A stretch of 64,000 bases of DNA from an uncultured Flavobacterium sp. (lineage in GTDB: Bacteria; Bacteroidota; Bacteroidia; Flavobacteriales; Flavobacteriaceae): positions 62,001-126,000 of the forward strand of contig NZ_CAMLDD010000003.1 of NCBI RefSeq assembly GCF_946478785.1, written 5' to 3'. Shown here in pieces: positions 52,306-61,739 of this stretch; the stretch's first letter is position 1; each line of letters opens with the position of its first letter. The notes beneath the pieces are model-generated. The model was not told where the DNA came from. It did no database searches and was given only the letters and a program-made list of their open reading frames with translations. The position numbers and the translations under genes are program-made.

Positions 52306-53400
52306 ATGAAAGCAGGAATTGTAGGATTACCAAATGTTGGAAAATCAACATTATTTAATTGTTTATCTAATGCTAAAGCGCAAAGTGCCAACTTTCCGTT
52401 TTGTACAATCGAACCCAATATTGGAGTTGTAAACGTTCCGGATCCAAGAATCAATAAATTGGAGGAATTGGTAAAACCAGAGCGTGTACAAATGGCAACA
52501 GTTGATATCGTTGATATTGCAGGTTTGGTAAAAGGAGCAAGTAAAGGGGAAGGTCTTGGAAACCAATTTTTAGGAAACATCAGAGAGTGTAATGCTATTA
52601 TTCACGTTTTACGTTGTTTTGATAATGATAATATTGTTCATGTTGACGGAAATGTAAATCCAATTCGTGATAAAGAAACAATTGATATTGAATTACAGTT
52701 AAAAGATTTAGAAACTGTTGAAAAACGTTTAGAAAAGGTAAATCGTGCTGCTAAAACCGGAAATAAAGAAGCGCAAACTGAAAAAGCACTTTTAGACAGA
52801 ATCAGAGAGGCATTACTACAGGCTAAATCAGCTCGTACTATTACTCCTCAGGGAAATGACGAAGAAGTTTTAATGGAATCTTTCCAGTTGATTACAGCAA
52901 AACCGGTATTGTACGTTTGTAATGTTGACGAAAATTCAGCTGTAAACGGAAACAAATATGTAGATCAGGTTCGTGAATTAGTAAAAGATGAAGATGCTGA
53001 AGTAATTATTCTTTCAGTAGGAGCAGAGGCTGATATTACCGAATTAGAAAGTTACGAAGAGCGTCAGGTTTTCCTTGAAGATATGGGATTAACTGAGCCT
53101 GGAGCGTCAGTTTTAATTCGTGCTGCTTACAAATTATTAAAACAGCAAACTTACTTTACCGCTGGTGTCAAAGAAGTTCGCGCCTGGACCATCAACATTG
53201 GAGCAACGGCACCTCAGGCAGCAGGAGTTATTCATACTGATTTCGAAAAAGGATTCATCCGTGCTGAAGTTATCTCATACGAAGATTACGTTCAATACGG
53301 TTCTGAAGCAAAAGCAAAAGAAGCAGGGAAATTCAAAGTAGAAGGAAAAGAATATGTTGTGAAGGATGGTGATGTAATGCATTTCCGTTTTAACGTTTAA
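52306..53400 (+). CDS. ychF: redox-regulated ATPase/GTPase YchF (OLA1 family)
   Basis: A 364-residue TRAFAC-class P-loop protein. G1 is GLPNVGKST (7-15); the NFPFCTIEPNIGVV segment, which includes the switch I region, is followed by DIAGLVKGASKGEGLGN (G3). The G4 position reads NVDE instead of NKxD, the change that makes YchF prefer ATP. The C-terminal TGS-like domain includes TINIGATAPQAAGVIHTDFEKGF. YchF binds ribosomes and catalase in other bacteria. It has its own terminator (53441-53468) and an upstream gap of 270 bp. Confidence 0.96.
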   Translation: MKAGIVGLPNVGKSTLFNCLSNAKAQSANFPFCTIEPNIGVVNVPDPRINKLEELVKPERVQMATVDIVDIAGLVKGASKGEGLGNQFLGNIRECNAIIHVLRCFDNDNIVHVDGNVNPIRDKETIDIELQLKDLETVEKRLEKVNRAAKTGNKEAQTEKALLDRIREALLQAKSARTITPQGNDEEVLMESFQLITAKPVLYVCNVDENSAVNGNKYVDQVRELVKDEDAEVIILSVGAEADITELESYEERQVFLEDMGLTEPGASVLIRAAYKLLKQQTYFTAGVKEVRAWTINIGATAPQAAGVIHTDFEKGFIRAEVISYEDYVQYGSEAKAKEAGKFKVEGKEYVVKDGDVMHFRFNV

Positions 53401-53440
53401 TTCAGAACATAGAAGAAAGAATAAAGAGAATAGACTTGAA

Positions 53441-53468
53441 CTGCTGGAGAAATTCAGCAGTTTTTTTG
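53441..53468 (+). terminator. ychF terminator
   Basis: CTGCTG pairs with CAGCAG, loop of eight bases, then TTTTTTT. It lies 41 bp after the ychF stop. Confidence 0.75.
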
Positions 53469-53576
53469 TTCAAATAAATCTGCCAGATCTGCTAAATCTG
53501 CGGCAGAAAAAAAACAAAGCAAAAATCCGCTCAACCCCGTTCCAATCCGTGGCATTCGCGTGCCTTTTTTTAAGAA

Positions 53577-53713
53577 CCTAATCCAGCTTTACTCTCCAAG
53601 ATTTTTCCTGAATTTATTTTTTTGTATGGCATAAAAAGAGCTTCCTCCGGTCGCTTTTTTATCGCCACAAAAAATATAAATTCAAAAAAAATGCTTTCCA
53701 TTTCAGTCTGGGG
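53577..53713. repeat. REP-like palindromic repeat, copy D
   Basis: Begins CCTAATCCAGCTTTACTC, like copy A, and ends TCAGTCTGGGG. The centre is the GGCATAAAAAGAGC / GCTTTTTTATCGCC stem around TTCCTCCGGTC. The same 441-bp gap (53401-53842) also holds the ychF terminator and a short CTGCC...GGCAG hairpin (about 53479-53505) with two ATCTGC words. Confidence 0.7.
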
Positions 53714-53842
53714 TAGTTTGTAAAATCAAGACCTTTTAATTTTTAAAATAATTCTTAACACAAAAATTAAAGTTTGAAAAATTTTGGCTTAAAAATTGGT
53801 TACAAAAAAGCAACCAATAACTAAATCTAAAACCAATCAAAA

Positions 53843-54520
53843 ATGCTAAAAAAATCTTTTAAATTTCTGGGATGGACACTTTTCGGAATCTTCAGTTTTA
53901 TCGCTTTGTATATTACATCAGTTCTTTTAATTTCAAAAATTACGGTTAATTCAGATGTTGCTCAGACAGAAGAGCGAGATGCTATTCCGATTTACATTCT
54001 CTCAAACGGTGTTCATACCGATATTGTAGTGCCCATTAAAAACGAAATTAAAGACTGGAGAAATCAAATCCAGTTTAGCCAGACACAATCAAAAGATTCC
54101 CTTATGAATTTTATAGCATTCGGCTGGGGCGATAAAGGTTTTTATCTCGATACGCCTGAATGGTCAGACTTAAAAGCCAGCACGGCATTAAAAGCTACAT
54201 TGGGCATAAGCTCATCCGCCATGCACACCACATTTTTTAAACAATTGAAGGAAGGTGATGACTGCAAACGCATTTTAATTTCAAAAGAAAACTATCAAAA
54301 ATTAGTCACTTATATTTCTGAAAGTTTCAATAATCCAACAAATCCAGAATGGATTAAGGGACATAGTTACGGAAAAAAAGATGCTTTTTACGAGGCAAAA
54401 GGAAGTTACAGTCTTTTTTATACCTGTAACACCTGGGCAAACAATGCTTTAAAAGCAGCAAACCAAAAAGCAAGTTTATGGACAGTTTATGATAAGGGGA
54501 TTTTTTGTCATTATAAATAG
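53843..54520 (+). CDS. TIGR02117 (DUF2459) family membrane-anchored protein
   Basis: A 225-residue protein with an N-terminal transmembrane anchor (about 7-28). The DUF2459 signatures are SNGVHTDIVVP (about 53-63), FGWGDKGFYLDTPEW and the C-terminal YTCNTWANNALKAAN containing the conserved Cys-Asn-x-Trp. The fold and the Cys suggest a papain-like (NlpC/P60-related) hydrolase, which is inference. Exposed to the periplasm. It is separated from the YihY gene by about 100 bp. Confidence 0.88.
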   Translation: MLKKSFKFLGWTLFGIFSFIALYITSVLLISKITVNSDVAQTEERDAIPIYILSNGVHTDIVVPIKNEIKDWRNQIQFSQTQSKDSLMNFIAFGWGDKGFYLDTPEWSDLKASTALKATLGISSSAMHTTFFKQLKEGDDCKRILISKENYQKLVTYISESFNNPTNPEWIKGHSYGKKDAFYEAKGSYSLFYTCNTWANNALKAANQKASLWTVYDKGIFCHYK

Positions 54521-54618
54521 AAAATTTAACATGGAAAAATTATAAAATTTAGTTTTAATAAAGAAATAGCAATTATGCCTTTTCTGTTTAAATTTGAGTA
54601 AATTCAAAATTTAAACCT

Positions 54619-55533
54619 GTGCAAAATCGAAATTTTTTATCAAAATCCTGGTACTTGCTGAAAACAACTTTTTTAGAGTTCATAGAAGATGATGCTATAA
54701 AATTAAGTGCTGCATTATCCTATTATACCATTTTTGCCTTACCTCCATTATTGATTATTATCATTACAATTTGCGGTTTTTTCTTTGGAAAAGATGCTGT
54801 AACAGGTCAGTTGTACGGACAAATAAATGAATTGGTAGGAAATGATGCCGCCAAACAAATTCAGGAAGCAATCAAAAATGTACAGCTCTCAGGCAGTAAT
54901 GTTTTTGTTACCATTTTTGGTGTCATTATGTTATTGATAGGGGCATCCGGAGTTTTTGCCGAAATTCAAAGTTCAATTAATTATATTTGGGGATTGCGTG
55001 CGAAACCAAATAAGGGCTTTAAAAAATTTGTACAAAATAGATTGATGTCATTTTCAATGATAGTCTCAGTAGGTTTTTTAATGCTGGTCAGTTTAATGTT
55101 GAATGCAACTTTGGATATTTTAAATGCAAGGCTGAAAATTTATTTTCCTGAAAGTACAGTTTACCTTTTTTATATCATCAATATATTGATTGTATTAGGC
55201 AGTATAACACTTCTTTTTGCTATTATTTTCAGGACGTTACCTGATGGGAACATAAAATGGAAAGATGCTTTTATTGGCGCTGGGTGTACGGCACTTCTTT
55301 TTATGATTGGTAAGTTTGCCATAGGTTTTTATTTAGGAAACTCTACCATTGGGTCTGTTTATGGTGCTGCCGGATCTGTCATAATAATTTTGGTGTGGGT
55401 ATATTATTCGGCCATCATTCTGTATTTTGGAGCGGAGTTTACTAAAGTCTATGCCAAATCATATGGAGGAAATATTTCACCAAATGATTATTCCGTAGAA
55501 ATAAAAAAAGAGATTTTTGAAATCAGTGAATAA
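54619..55533 (+). CDS. YihY/BrkB-family inner-membrane protein
   Basis: A 304-residue polytopic membrane protein with six transmembrane segments. The family motifs are LSAALSYYTIFALPPLLIII near the N-terminus, LIGASGVFAEIQSSINYIWGL, FRTLPDGNIKWKDAFIGA and the C-terminal GSVYGAAGSVIIILVWVYYS. BrkB/YihY was once thought to be RNase BN, which is wrong; a transport or envelope role is likely but unproven. It starts with GTG; no upstream in-frame ATG precedes it in the gap. Confidence 0.9.
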   Translation: MQNRNFLSKSWYLLKTTFLEFIEDDAIKLSAALSYYTIFALPPLLIIIITICGFFFGKDAVTGQLYGQINELVGNDAAKQIQEAIKNVQLSGSNVFVTIFGVIMLLIGASGVFAEIQSSINYIWGLRAKPNKGFKKFVQNRLMSFSMIVSVGFLMLVSLMLNATLDILNARLKIYFPESTVYLFYIINILIVLGSITLLFAIIFRTLPDGNIKWKDAFIGAGCTALLFMIGKFAIGFYLGNSTIGSVYGAAGSVIIILVWVYYSAIILYFGAEFTKVYAKSYGGNISPNDYSVEIKKEIFEISE

Positions 55534-55577
55534 CTTTTGGACCTGACAAGGCAGACCCAAAAGCTATTTTTTTAGTT

Positions 55578-57389
55578 TTACTGGTATTTTTTATCAGTCA
55601 AAGTTTTCATAAAAGCCACTAAAGCTGATTCTTCTTTTTTGTTCAGCTTTAACTCATCAAAAGGAAGCGTCTGATTGTTTACTTCATATCCTAAACCTTT
55701 TCCACCGCCTTTATTATAAAAGCCCACCACTTCTTCTAATGTTGAAAATACGCCATTATGCATATAAGGGGCAGTTTTGGCAGCGTTTCGAACAGAAGGA
55801 GTTTTAAATGCATTTTTTAACTGATCCATTTTATACTGATTGTATCTTCCTAAATCCGGGCTTATTCTTTTTCCCGTTTTATCTTTTGGCGTTCCTATGA
55901 CTTCCTGTTCGGTTTTAGTATAATTTGGAGGCACAGTTCCGTTAAATAAAGGAATAAAATGGCACGTAGCACATTTTGCTTTTCCGGCAAAAAGATTAAG
56001 CCCGAGTTTTTCTTCTTCACTAAAATCATCTGATTCGCCTCTCATGTATAAGTCAAATTTGGAATCAAAATCATTCAATGAGCGAATGTAAGACGCAATA
56101 GCATTTTGTAATTGACATTCTTCTACTTTATGAGTCTCAGGAAAAGCTTTTTTAAATAATGCTTTGTACTTTTTATCCTTATTGATTAAAGGAATAACCT
56201 GGCTGAATGAACCATGCATTTCCTGCTCATTTTGCACGACATCCACACTTTGTTTTTCTAAATCAATTTGCCTTAAGTCCCAAAAAAGTGCATTTTGCAA
56301 ACTAGCATAAGTAAGTGTTGGAGTATTTCTTGGCAAATCAAAACCATCAAGGGAAAGGTTGACTTTTAATCCGTCAGTAAATGCTTTTTCAGGAATATGA
56401 CAAGTTGCACAGCTTCTTTTCTGATCTTTCGAAATTGAAGTATCATAAAATAATTGATTTCCTAAAGCAACCTTATCCTCTGAATAACCGTATTCGCCAG
56501 ATGGAATAAAAGCATTAACATTAAACGATTTTTTTTCAAAAAGAGTAGCAACATTTGGATTGATGGCACTGTTTTTATTGACGTTAGCAATATTATTTTG
56601 TTTTTGTAAATCAAAAATAATTTTTGAAATTATATTCAAATACTCTTTAATGAATGTTACTCTGTCGAAAGTATTGAAAACATTGTTTTCTGAGCAATAG
56701 GAAATACTACTTGAAATAGTCTTTTCTAATTTAGACTTTAACTCAACAGATTTCTTAGAATTATCTTTGCATGTTTTAAAAACAATTGTTTGAATCGCAA
56801 TTAAAGACGGAGCTACTTCGTTTATTGATTCCTGCGCAATTGGTGAATCAAATCCTGTAATTCCTAATGCCAGAATTCTATGAACCTGAAATCGGGCAGC
56901 ATCGATAATGTGTTTTTCTCCAATACTAATCGCTTCTAAATGTTGTTTTACCTGTACAATATTAGCACGCATAATTGCTATTTCCCGAATCAAATCTGCT
57001 TTATTGTTGGTGTCATATTCGGGAAAAATAAGTTCTTCAATAACCTGAAAACCATTTGGGGGCAAAAACTTATTTTCTTCTACTTCAAGTTCATCCAAAG
57101 CGGGGCCATTAATGAATCTTGCCGTTTCAGGCACAAAATATTCAACTGCCCATTCTGTTTTTTTATACAAAATTCTTGTTTCTTTAAAAGAAGCCTGAAT
57201 TTTTTTTGAATCTTTTTCACTTCCAGCTATCTTTTTGAAAATACTTATTTTGTTTTCAAGTTTTTCCAAATCGATTAAAAGTTCCTGTTTTACGGAAGTT
57301 TCGGTTTTTTCTTTTTTACATCCTGAAAACAAAATCAGAAAAGAAAGCAGAATAGAAAAAGTTATTGTTTTGATTAAATCAATTTTCAT
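55578..57389 (-). CDS. dihaem cytochrome c peroxidase-like lipoprotein with a helical N-terminal extension
   Basis: A 603-residue lipoprotein. I start at MKIDLIKTITFS (57389), which gives a lipoprotein signal peptide with lipobox FSGC (Cys24); the upstream in-frame ATG at 57452 adds 21 unrelated residues. Residues about 35-270 form an all-helical region of unassigned type. The C-terminal half is a CcpA/MauG domain with two haem motifs, CATCH at 327-331 and 473-477. Such proteins reduce peroxide or oxidise small molecules in the periplasm using cytochrome c. It is 73 bp downstream of the PhoX-like gene. Confidence 0.88.
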   Translation of the reverse strand: MKIDLIKTITFSILLSFLILFSGCKKEKTETSVKQELLIDLEKLENKISIFKKIAGSEKDSKKIQASFKETRILYKKTEWAVEYFVPETARFINGPALDELEVEENKFLPPNGFQVIEELIFPEYDTNNKADLIREIAIMRANIVQVKQHLEAISIGEKHIIDAARFQVHRILALGITGFDSPIAQESINEVAPSLIAIQTIVFKTCKDNSKKSVELKSKLEKTISSSISYCSENNVFNTFDRVTFIKEYLNIISKIIFDLQKQNNIANVNKNSAINPNVATLFEKKSFNVNAFIPSGEYGYSEDKVALGNQLFYDTSISKDQKRSCATCHIPEKAFTDGLKVNLSLDGFDLPRNTPTLTYASLQNALFWDLRQIDLEKQSVDVVQNEQEMHGSFSQVIPLINKDKKYKALFKKAFPETHKVEECQLQNAIASYIRSLNDFDSKFDLYMRGESDDFSEEEKLGLNLFAGKAKCATCHFIPLFNGTVPPNYTKTEQEVIGTPKDKTGKRISPDLGRYNQYKMDQLKNAFKTPSVRNAAKTAPYMHNGVFSTLEEVVGFYNKGGGKGLGYEVNNQTLPFDELKLNKKEESALVAFMKTLTDKKYQ

Positions 57390-57462
57390 TTGGGAATTAC
57401 TTTTATAAATAGCAAAAACAACCCAATAAAAATTGGATTGTTTTTGTTGCATTGTTGTAAAA

Positions 57463-58944
57463 TTATCTTTGTACGTTACGAATAATTACCGTTTGTCCAC
57501 CTTCTATATTACTCGTTAAACCACTTCCGTCAGCATTTTTAAAATTTTCATTTACCCAAGTATGAGGATGAATGTTTACAATAAAAGTGTTTGGAACCCC
57601 AATTACATCTGATATGTCTTCCATTGCACCATATTCCCAGCTTCCAAGACGATTATTATTTGCCGTGTTGTAAAGTGAATTCCAGGCAACATCTGTGCGT
57701 TTATGATTCATATTTAACCACGGTTTGTTGGTTTTTGAAGCAATGTTATATTGCCAGATATAAGAATCATGTTTAGCATCAGGATAATAACTGTCTCCAT
57801 CTTCCTGAATGTAAACATAATTTTCTGTAACACAAAGGTTATCAGGATTGATGATGCCTGTACCCGGTGTAGAATCACCTTCAACCGCCAATTCAAGTTT
57901 TCCTTTTAATGGATCTTTTGCATCCAATACTAATTTATATACTCTTCCCCACATGGTATAACCTTCAACAGGATTTATTTTATCTGAGGATTGTCCGGTA
58001 GCCGTAAAATAAACTTCTCTATTATTGCTTGCAGATCCTTTTCTGTAATCAATATCCTCTACTCTTGAAAAACGAATGGCTTTTAAGTCGTTTACAGCTG
58101 TATTAATTTCTGCTCCAGTACTATTTTTGGCATTCGGAATCTCAACAAATGATACATCAAAAGAGTTTCCAACAGTCATTGTGGTTTCTACCTGAATGTT
58201 GTCATTTCTTTTTAAAGCATATAATTTTCCGTTATTCAAATCCCCAACCGTAGAAACATACATAATCACCTGACCAGCACTTGCATGAGAAGCCTCATAA
58301 GACTGGTCTTCACCCATAATGATTACACTTTTCCCCGGATAAGCATCTTTTGTTAACGGCACAGCGTTTTCCATACTTGCTTTTCCTAAGGCAGGTAAAA
58401 CCCTGTCTTTTCTGCTTTTGTCATTTGCAGCTCCAAAAGGATTAATACCGTGAACCATACTTTCCTGACCGCTTTCTCCTGCAGTTAAGAATATGGGTCC
58501 AAAACCATGAATTTCCGGAGTAGCCAATGTTGCTGAACAAAGCCTTGTTTGTCCCCCAGCGGCATCAACAATATAATCTCCTTTTACTGGTTTTAAAGTT
58601 TTATCCAAGTAAACTCTTGAAACAGATTGTATGATTTCGTGGTTGGTAATCATTACATATCCATCTCCATTTGGATTTTTCATAAAACCGGCTCCGTCTG
58701 GCTGACCTGCATATATAAAAGAAGGGCTTTCAGGCAACACATCTGTCGTCGAGATTAATGTTGAAATTTGAAGATTTTCGAAGCCTGGCTGTGCAAATAC
58801 AAAAGCCGGGATTTTGGATTTTGATGTAAAATCAATGTCCGCATTTACTTTATCAGAATCATTGTTATCATCATTTTGGCAACTAATTACAGAAAGTCCT
58901 GTAATTCCAAGTAGTGCAATAGATTTTAAAAAATTAAATTTCAT
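57463..58944 (-). CDS. PhoX-like (DUF839) secreted lipoprotein
   Basis: A 493-residue lipoprotein (lipobox VISC, about Cys22). A beta-propeller of the PhoX/DUF839 type is indicated by YVMITNHEII, GEDQSYEASHASAGQVIMYVS, FSRVEDIDYR, and PDNLCVTENYVYIQEDGDSYYP. PhoX enzymes are calcium- and iron-dependent alkaline phosphatases. The metal-binding Cys and acidic residues cannot be checked by eye, so phosphatase activity is probable, not shown. It is followed by the dihaem peroxidase gene, likely on one transcript. Confidence 0.82.
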   Translation of the reverse strand: MKFNFLKSIALLGITGLSVISCQNDDNNDSDKVNADIDFTSKSKIPAFVFAQPGFENLQISTLISTTDVLPESPSFIYAGQPDGAGFMKNPNGDGYVMITNHEIIQSVSRVYLDKTLKPVKGDYIVDAAGGQTRLCSATLATPEIHGFGPIFLTAGESGQESMVHGINPFGAANDKSRKDRVLPALGKASMENAVPLTKDAYPGKSVIIMGEDQSYEASHASAGQVIMYVSTVGDLNNGKLYALKRNDNIQVETTMTVGNSFDVSFVEIPNAKNSTGAEINTAVNDLKAIRFSRVEDIDYRKGSASNNREVYFTATGQSSDKINPVEGYTMWGRVYKLVLDAKDPLKGKLELAVEGDSTPGTGIINPDNLCVTENYVYIQEDGDSYYPDAKHDSYIWQYNIASKTNKPWLNMNHKRTDVAWNSLYNTANNNRLGSWEYGAMEDISDVIGVPNTFIVNIHPHTWVNENFKNADGSGLTSNIEGGQTVIIRNVQR

Positions 58945-59095
58945 AACTGTTTTTTTGTTTTTTTGATTGAAGCAAAGCTATCGCTGAAAAACAAAATGTA
59001 TGTTATGGTAATTTTTTCTTATTGCTAATAAATAATAACGAATGTATTACGAAATGGTAAAATTACTGCTAAATGTAAATTTTTCATCTGCAAAA

Positions 59096-59722
59096 TTATT
59101 TAAACAACTGATTCAGATTAATTTCTTTCTTTTCTCTCAGTTTTTTTACAATTTTCAAAAAGGCGATAGCTGTAATATAAGCATCTCCCAATGCCGTATG
59201 ACGGTCTTTTTTTGAAATATCAAATTTATCTGCTAAATCATCTAATGTGTAATGATCTTTCCGTTCAAAAAGATGCGATTTAATCAAAGTCTTTTTATAT
59301 AAAACTCCGGTATCGAGCGCTTTATTTTTTAGTTCTGGCAAACCATTTCTTTCCAAAGCGCGATTAATCATGGTGATGTCAAAATTGGCGTGATGTGCAA
59401 TAATAATTGCTTCTCCCAAATAGGCTAAAAACTGTTCTAAAGCCTCTGATTCTGATGGGCGTTTTGCAACAAAATCTTTCAGAATGCCATGAATTTGAGC
59501 AGTCGACTCATCGTAATGGTCTTGTTCAATATAAACTTCAAAACTGTCCTGGATTGAAATGGTGTTATTTTGTAAAACCAATGCTCCAATACACAAAATA
59601 CGGTCATTTGTATAATCAAAACCTGTAGTTTCAGTATCTAAAACTACAAAACGTGTCTCTTCGATTGTTATGTTTTCATCAAACAGATCTTCCTCTTTTT
59701 TCCAAAAGTTCAATAAACTCAT
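59096..59722 (-). CDS. DnaQ-like DEDDh 3'-5' exonuclease
   Basis: A 208-residue exonuclease of the PolC/epsilon type. Exo I is VLDTETTGF, Exo II is HHANFDITM and Exo III is HTALGDAY (DEDDh class). It degrades single-stranded or 3' ends. The gene lies 2 bp after the cNMP/CBS/DUF294 gene on the same strand, so it is certainly in the same transcript. This pairing also occurs elsewhere in bacteria (from memory). The exonuclease is not fused to a polymerase and has no UvrC-like domain. Confidence 0.92.
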   Translation of the reverse strand: MSLLNFWKKEEDLFDENITIEETRFVVLDTETTGFDYTNDRILCIGALVLQNNTISIQDSFEVYIEQDHYDESTAQIHGILKDFVAKRPSESEALEQFLAYLGEAIIIAHHANFDITMINRALERNGLPELKNKALDTGVLYKKTLIKSHLFERKDHYTLDDLADKFDISKKDRHTALGDAYITAIAFLKIVKKLREKKEINLNQLFK

Positions 59723-59724
59723 CT

Positions 59725-61644
59725 TTATACAATATTAGAAACATTAAAACGTACCGAAATTAATTCCTGAAGTTCCTTGATGGTTTTGAAAGTTCTTTTC
59801 AGCTTTATTTTTTCCATCTTCGAAAGGGATTCCAAAGCAATAAATTGTCCCGAATCATGATGCAACAGACCTTGCTTGGTTCTAAATTTCAATAAAGCTT
59901 TAAATGAATAAGAGCATGATAAATAAAGTTCACTGTTTTGAGGTTCCAGTTCGGCTAATTTTTCAAAACGTTCAGCCGTATTGCTGATTGATTTTACAGA
60001 GTGAGACAAAATTAAAACCCTTGCGGCATCTGTAAGTGGCATCAGGGCTCTTCGTTTAATATCAAACTGATCTTTGTTGGCACCATCCTGTTCTACCAGA
60101 AATTGTCTGAAAAAACCAGTAGGAGAAGGGCTTTGCAAAGCACCACTAACCAAATGGACATAGAAAATTGGATTAGCTTTAACATTCTCAAAAATCGAGT
60201 CCGACAATTGACTAACAATTTCTGCATCACCATATTTCAAACTATAATCAAAAAATATAAAAGATAGCAGAACTTCGTTTTTCCCGGGATTGTTAATCCA
60301 ATAATGTACCTGATTTTTCCATTCATCAAGGCTCATGCACCATTTTGGATTAGAAGCCATCATTTCAGCAGGACAATATTCGTAACCAATAGCAAAAAGT
60401 CCTTTGTTGATATAAGTGGCTAATTTTATAAAATAGGCTTTGGTTTCATCCTTAAAAACTTCAGAAACATTTTCATACACAATTGCATTATCCTGATCTG
60501 TATGCAGCATTTGTTCGTCACGGCCCTGACTCCCCAAGGCTAGCCAGGCGAATTTTACAGGAGGGGCAGTGTTCATTTTATCCAACGAAATATCAATAAC
60601 ACGGTTTACACATGCATCATTCAATTCGGTTATGATTTTTGTAATTAGCGTCATCGGGATATTTTGATCCAAATAGTCTTGCAATAATTGCATGATTCGT
60701 GCCCTTATAGGCTTAATTTCCTTAATTTTTGTTGTTCTTTTTAAGGCCTTTATCAAAACTGCCGGATTATTTCCGAGTGATACCATCAGGTCATGTTTAG
60801 ATAAAATACCAACTGCTTTTGTATTCACAGTCCCGTCTTTGGTAAGACACAAATAGCTGATACTACTTTTTATCATGGCCATTTGAGCCTCGGTAACCGT
60901 CATTTTTTTAGGATAGGTAATAACCGGCGATGTCATAATAGTTTCTGCTGCCGTGGTAATAGGATAATCTCCTGAAACAATTTTATTGCGTAAATCCTTG
61001 TCGGTAATAATTCCGATGGGAAGCATTTCATCCACAATTAAAATAGCCCCGACTTTTTTTCTGGTCATGATCTTGGCAATTTCCTTTGCTGTTGTAGACC
61101 TGTCGCAGGTAACTATTTTTTTCGAATATTTTACTGGCTGTAAATCAAATAACTCTTTGTCTGAATTGAGATTTTCCTGAGAAACAATTTCACCGTATAA
61201 ATTATTTTTATGAACTTCAGAATAAGGGTTTTTAGTGTTTGAAGCATAACTTTCGATCAGGAAATTACCAATATCCTTATTTTCTAAAGCATAAGGTTTA
61301 AAAACGGCGATGGGAATGGCATATAAAATACTTTCTTCATAAGTGCTGGCTTCCATAACATAATTTTCCTGTGCAAGCAAAGGCCTCAGTCCAAAAATAT
61401 CGCCTTCATCACACATATCCAAAATCACATTTTTTTGATTTTTTTTAAGTGCAACAGCCCCCTTATGAACCACATAAAACGAATCATGTGTTTTCTCATT
61501 TTCCGTAAAAATCACAGAGTCTTTTTCTTTATAGATAATCGAAATTTGTTCAGATAATTTTTCAAGGTCTTTTTGATGCAAAAGATTAAAAGGCGGAAAG
61601 TTTTTTAGGAAGTCGGCAACCCGATGTGAAATGGTATTTTTCAT
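59725..61644 (-). CDS. cNMP-binding, CBS-pair and DUF294 nucleotidyltransferase-like regulator
   Basis: A 639-residue cytoplasmic protein with, in order, a cyclic-nucleotide-binding-like domain (about 15-125: DSFYVVHKGAVAL, CDEGDIFGLRPLL), two CBS domains (about 170-290: VGAILIVDEMLPIGIITD and AVGILSKHDLMV), a DUF294 nucleotidyltransferase-like domain with GSQGRDEQ (371-378) and DQD (383-385), and a C-terminal helical domain (about 490-630). The layout resembles GlnD-like or PII-type signalling proteins. It may respond to adenine nucleotides via CBS and be controlled by the exonuclease partner. Substrate unknown. Confidence 0.88.
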   Translation of the reverse strand: MKNTISHRVADFLKNFPPFNLLHQKDLEKLSEQISIIYKEKDSVIFTENEKTHDSFYVVHKGAVALKKNQKNVILDMCDEGDIFGLRPLLAQENYVMEASTYEESILYAIPIAVFKPYALENKDIGNFLIESYASNTKNPYSEVHKNNLYGEIVSQENLNSDKELFDLQPVKYSKKIVTCDRSTTAKEIAKIMTRKKVGAILIVDEMLPIGIITDKDLRNKIVSGDYPITTAAETIMTSPVITYPKKMTVTEAQMAMIKSSISYLCLTKDGTVNTKAVGILSKHDLMVSLGNNPAVLIKALKRTTKIKEIKPIRARIMQLLQDYLDQNIPMTLITKIITELNDACVNRVIDISLDKMNTAPPVKFAWLALGSQGRDEQMLHTDQDNAIVYENVSEVFKDETKAYFIKLATYINKGLFAIGYEYCPAEMMASNPKWCMSLDEWKNQVHYWINNPGKNEVLLSFIFFDYSLKYGDAEIVSQLSDSIFENVKANPIFYVHLVSGALQSPSPTGFFRQFLVEQDGANKDQFDIKRRALMPLTDAARVLILSHSVKSISNTAERFEKLAELEPQNSELYLSCSYSFKALLKFRTKQGLLHHDSGQFIALESLSKMEKIKLKRTFKTIKELQELISVRFNVSNIV

Positions 61645-61704
61645 ACGTTTAATTTGTAGTCTAATTTAAAGAAACTATGCTGATTTTTTTAGCTAAATAT
61701 AAAA

Positions 61705-61725
61705 AAAAGCTCCTAAGGAGCTTTT
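61705..61725 (-). terminator. TerC gene terminator
   Basis: AAAAGCTCC and GGAGCTTTT form a perfect 9-bp palindromic stem with loop TAA. It lies 15 bp past the TerC stop. Confidence 0.75.
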
Positions 61726-61739
61726 AAAATTTAAATTGT

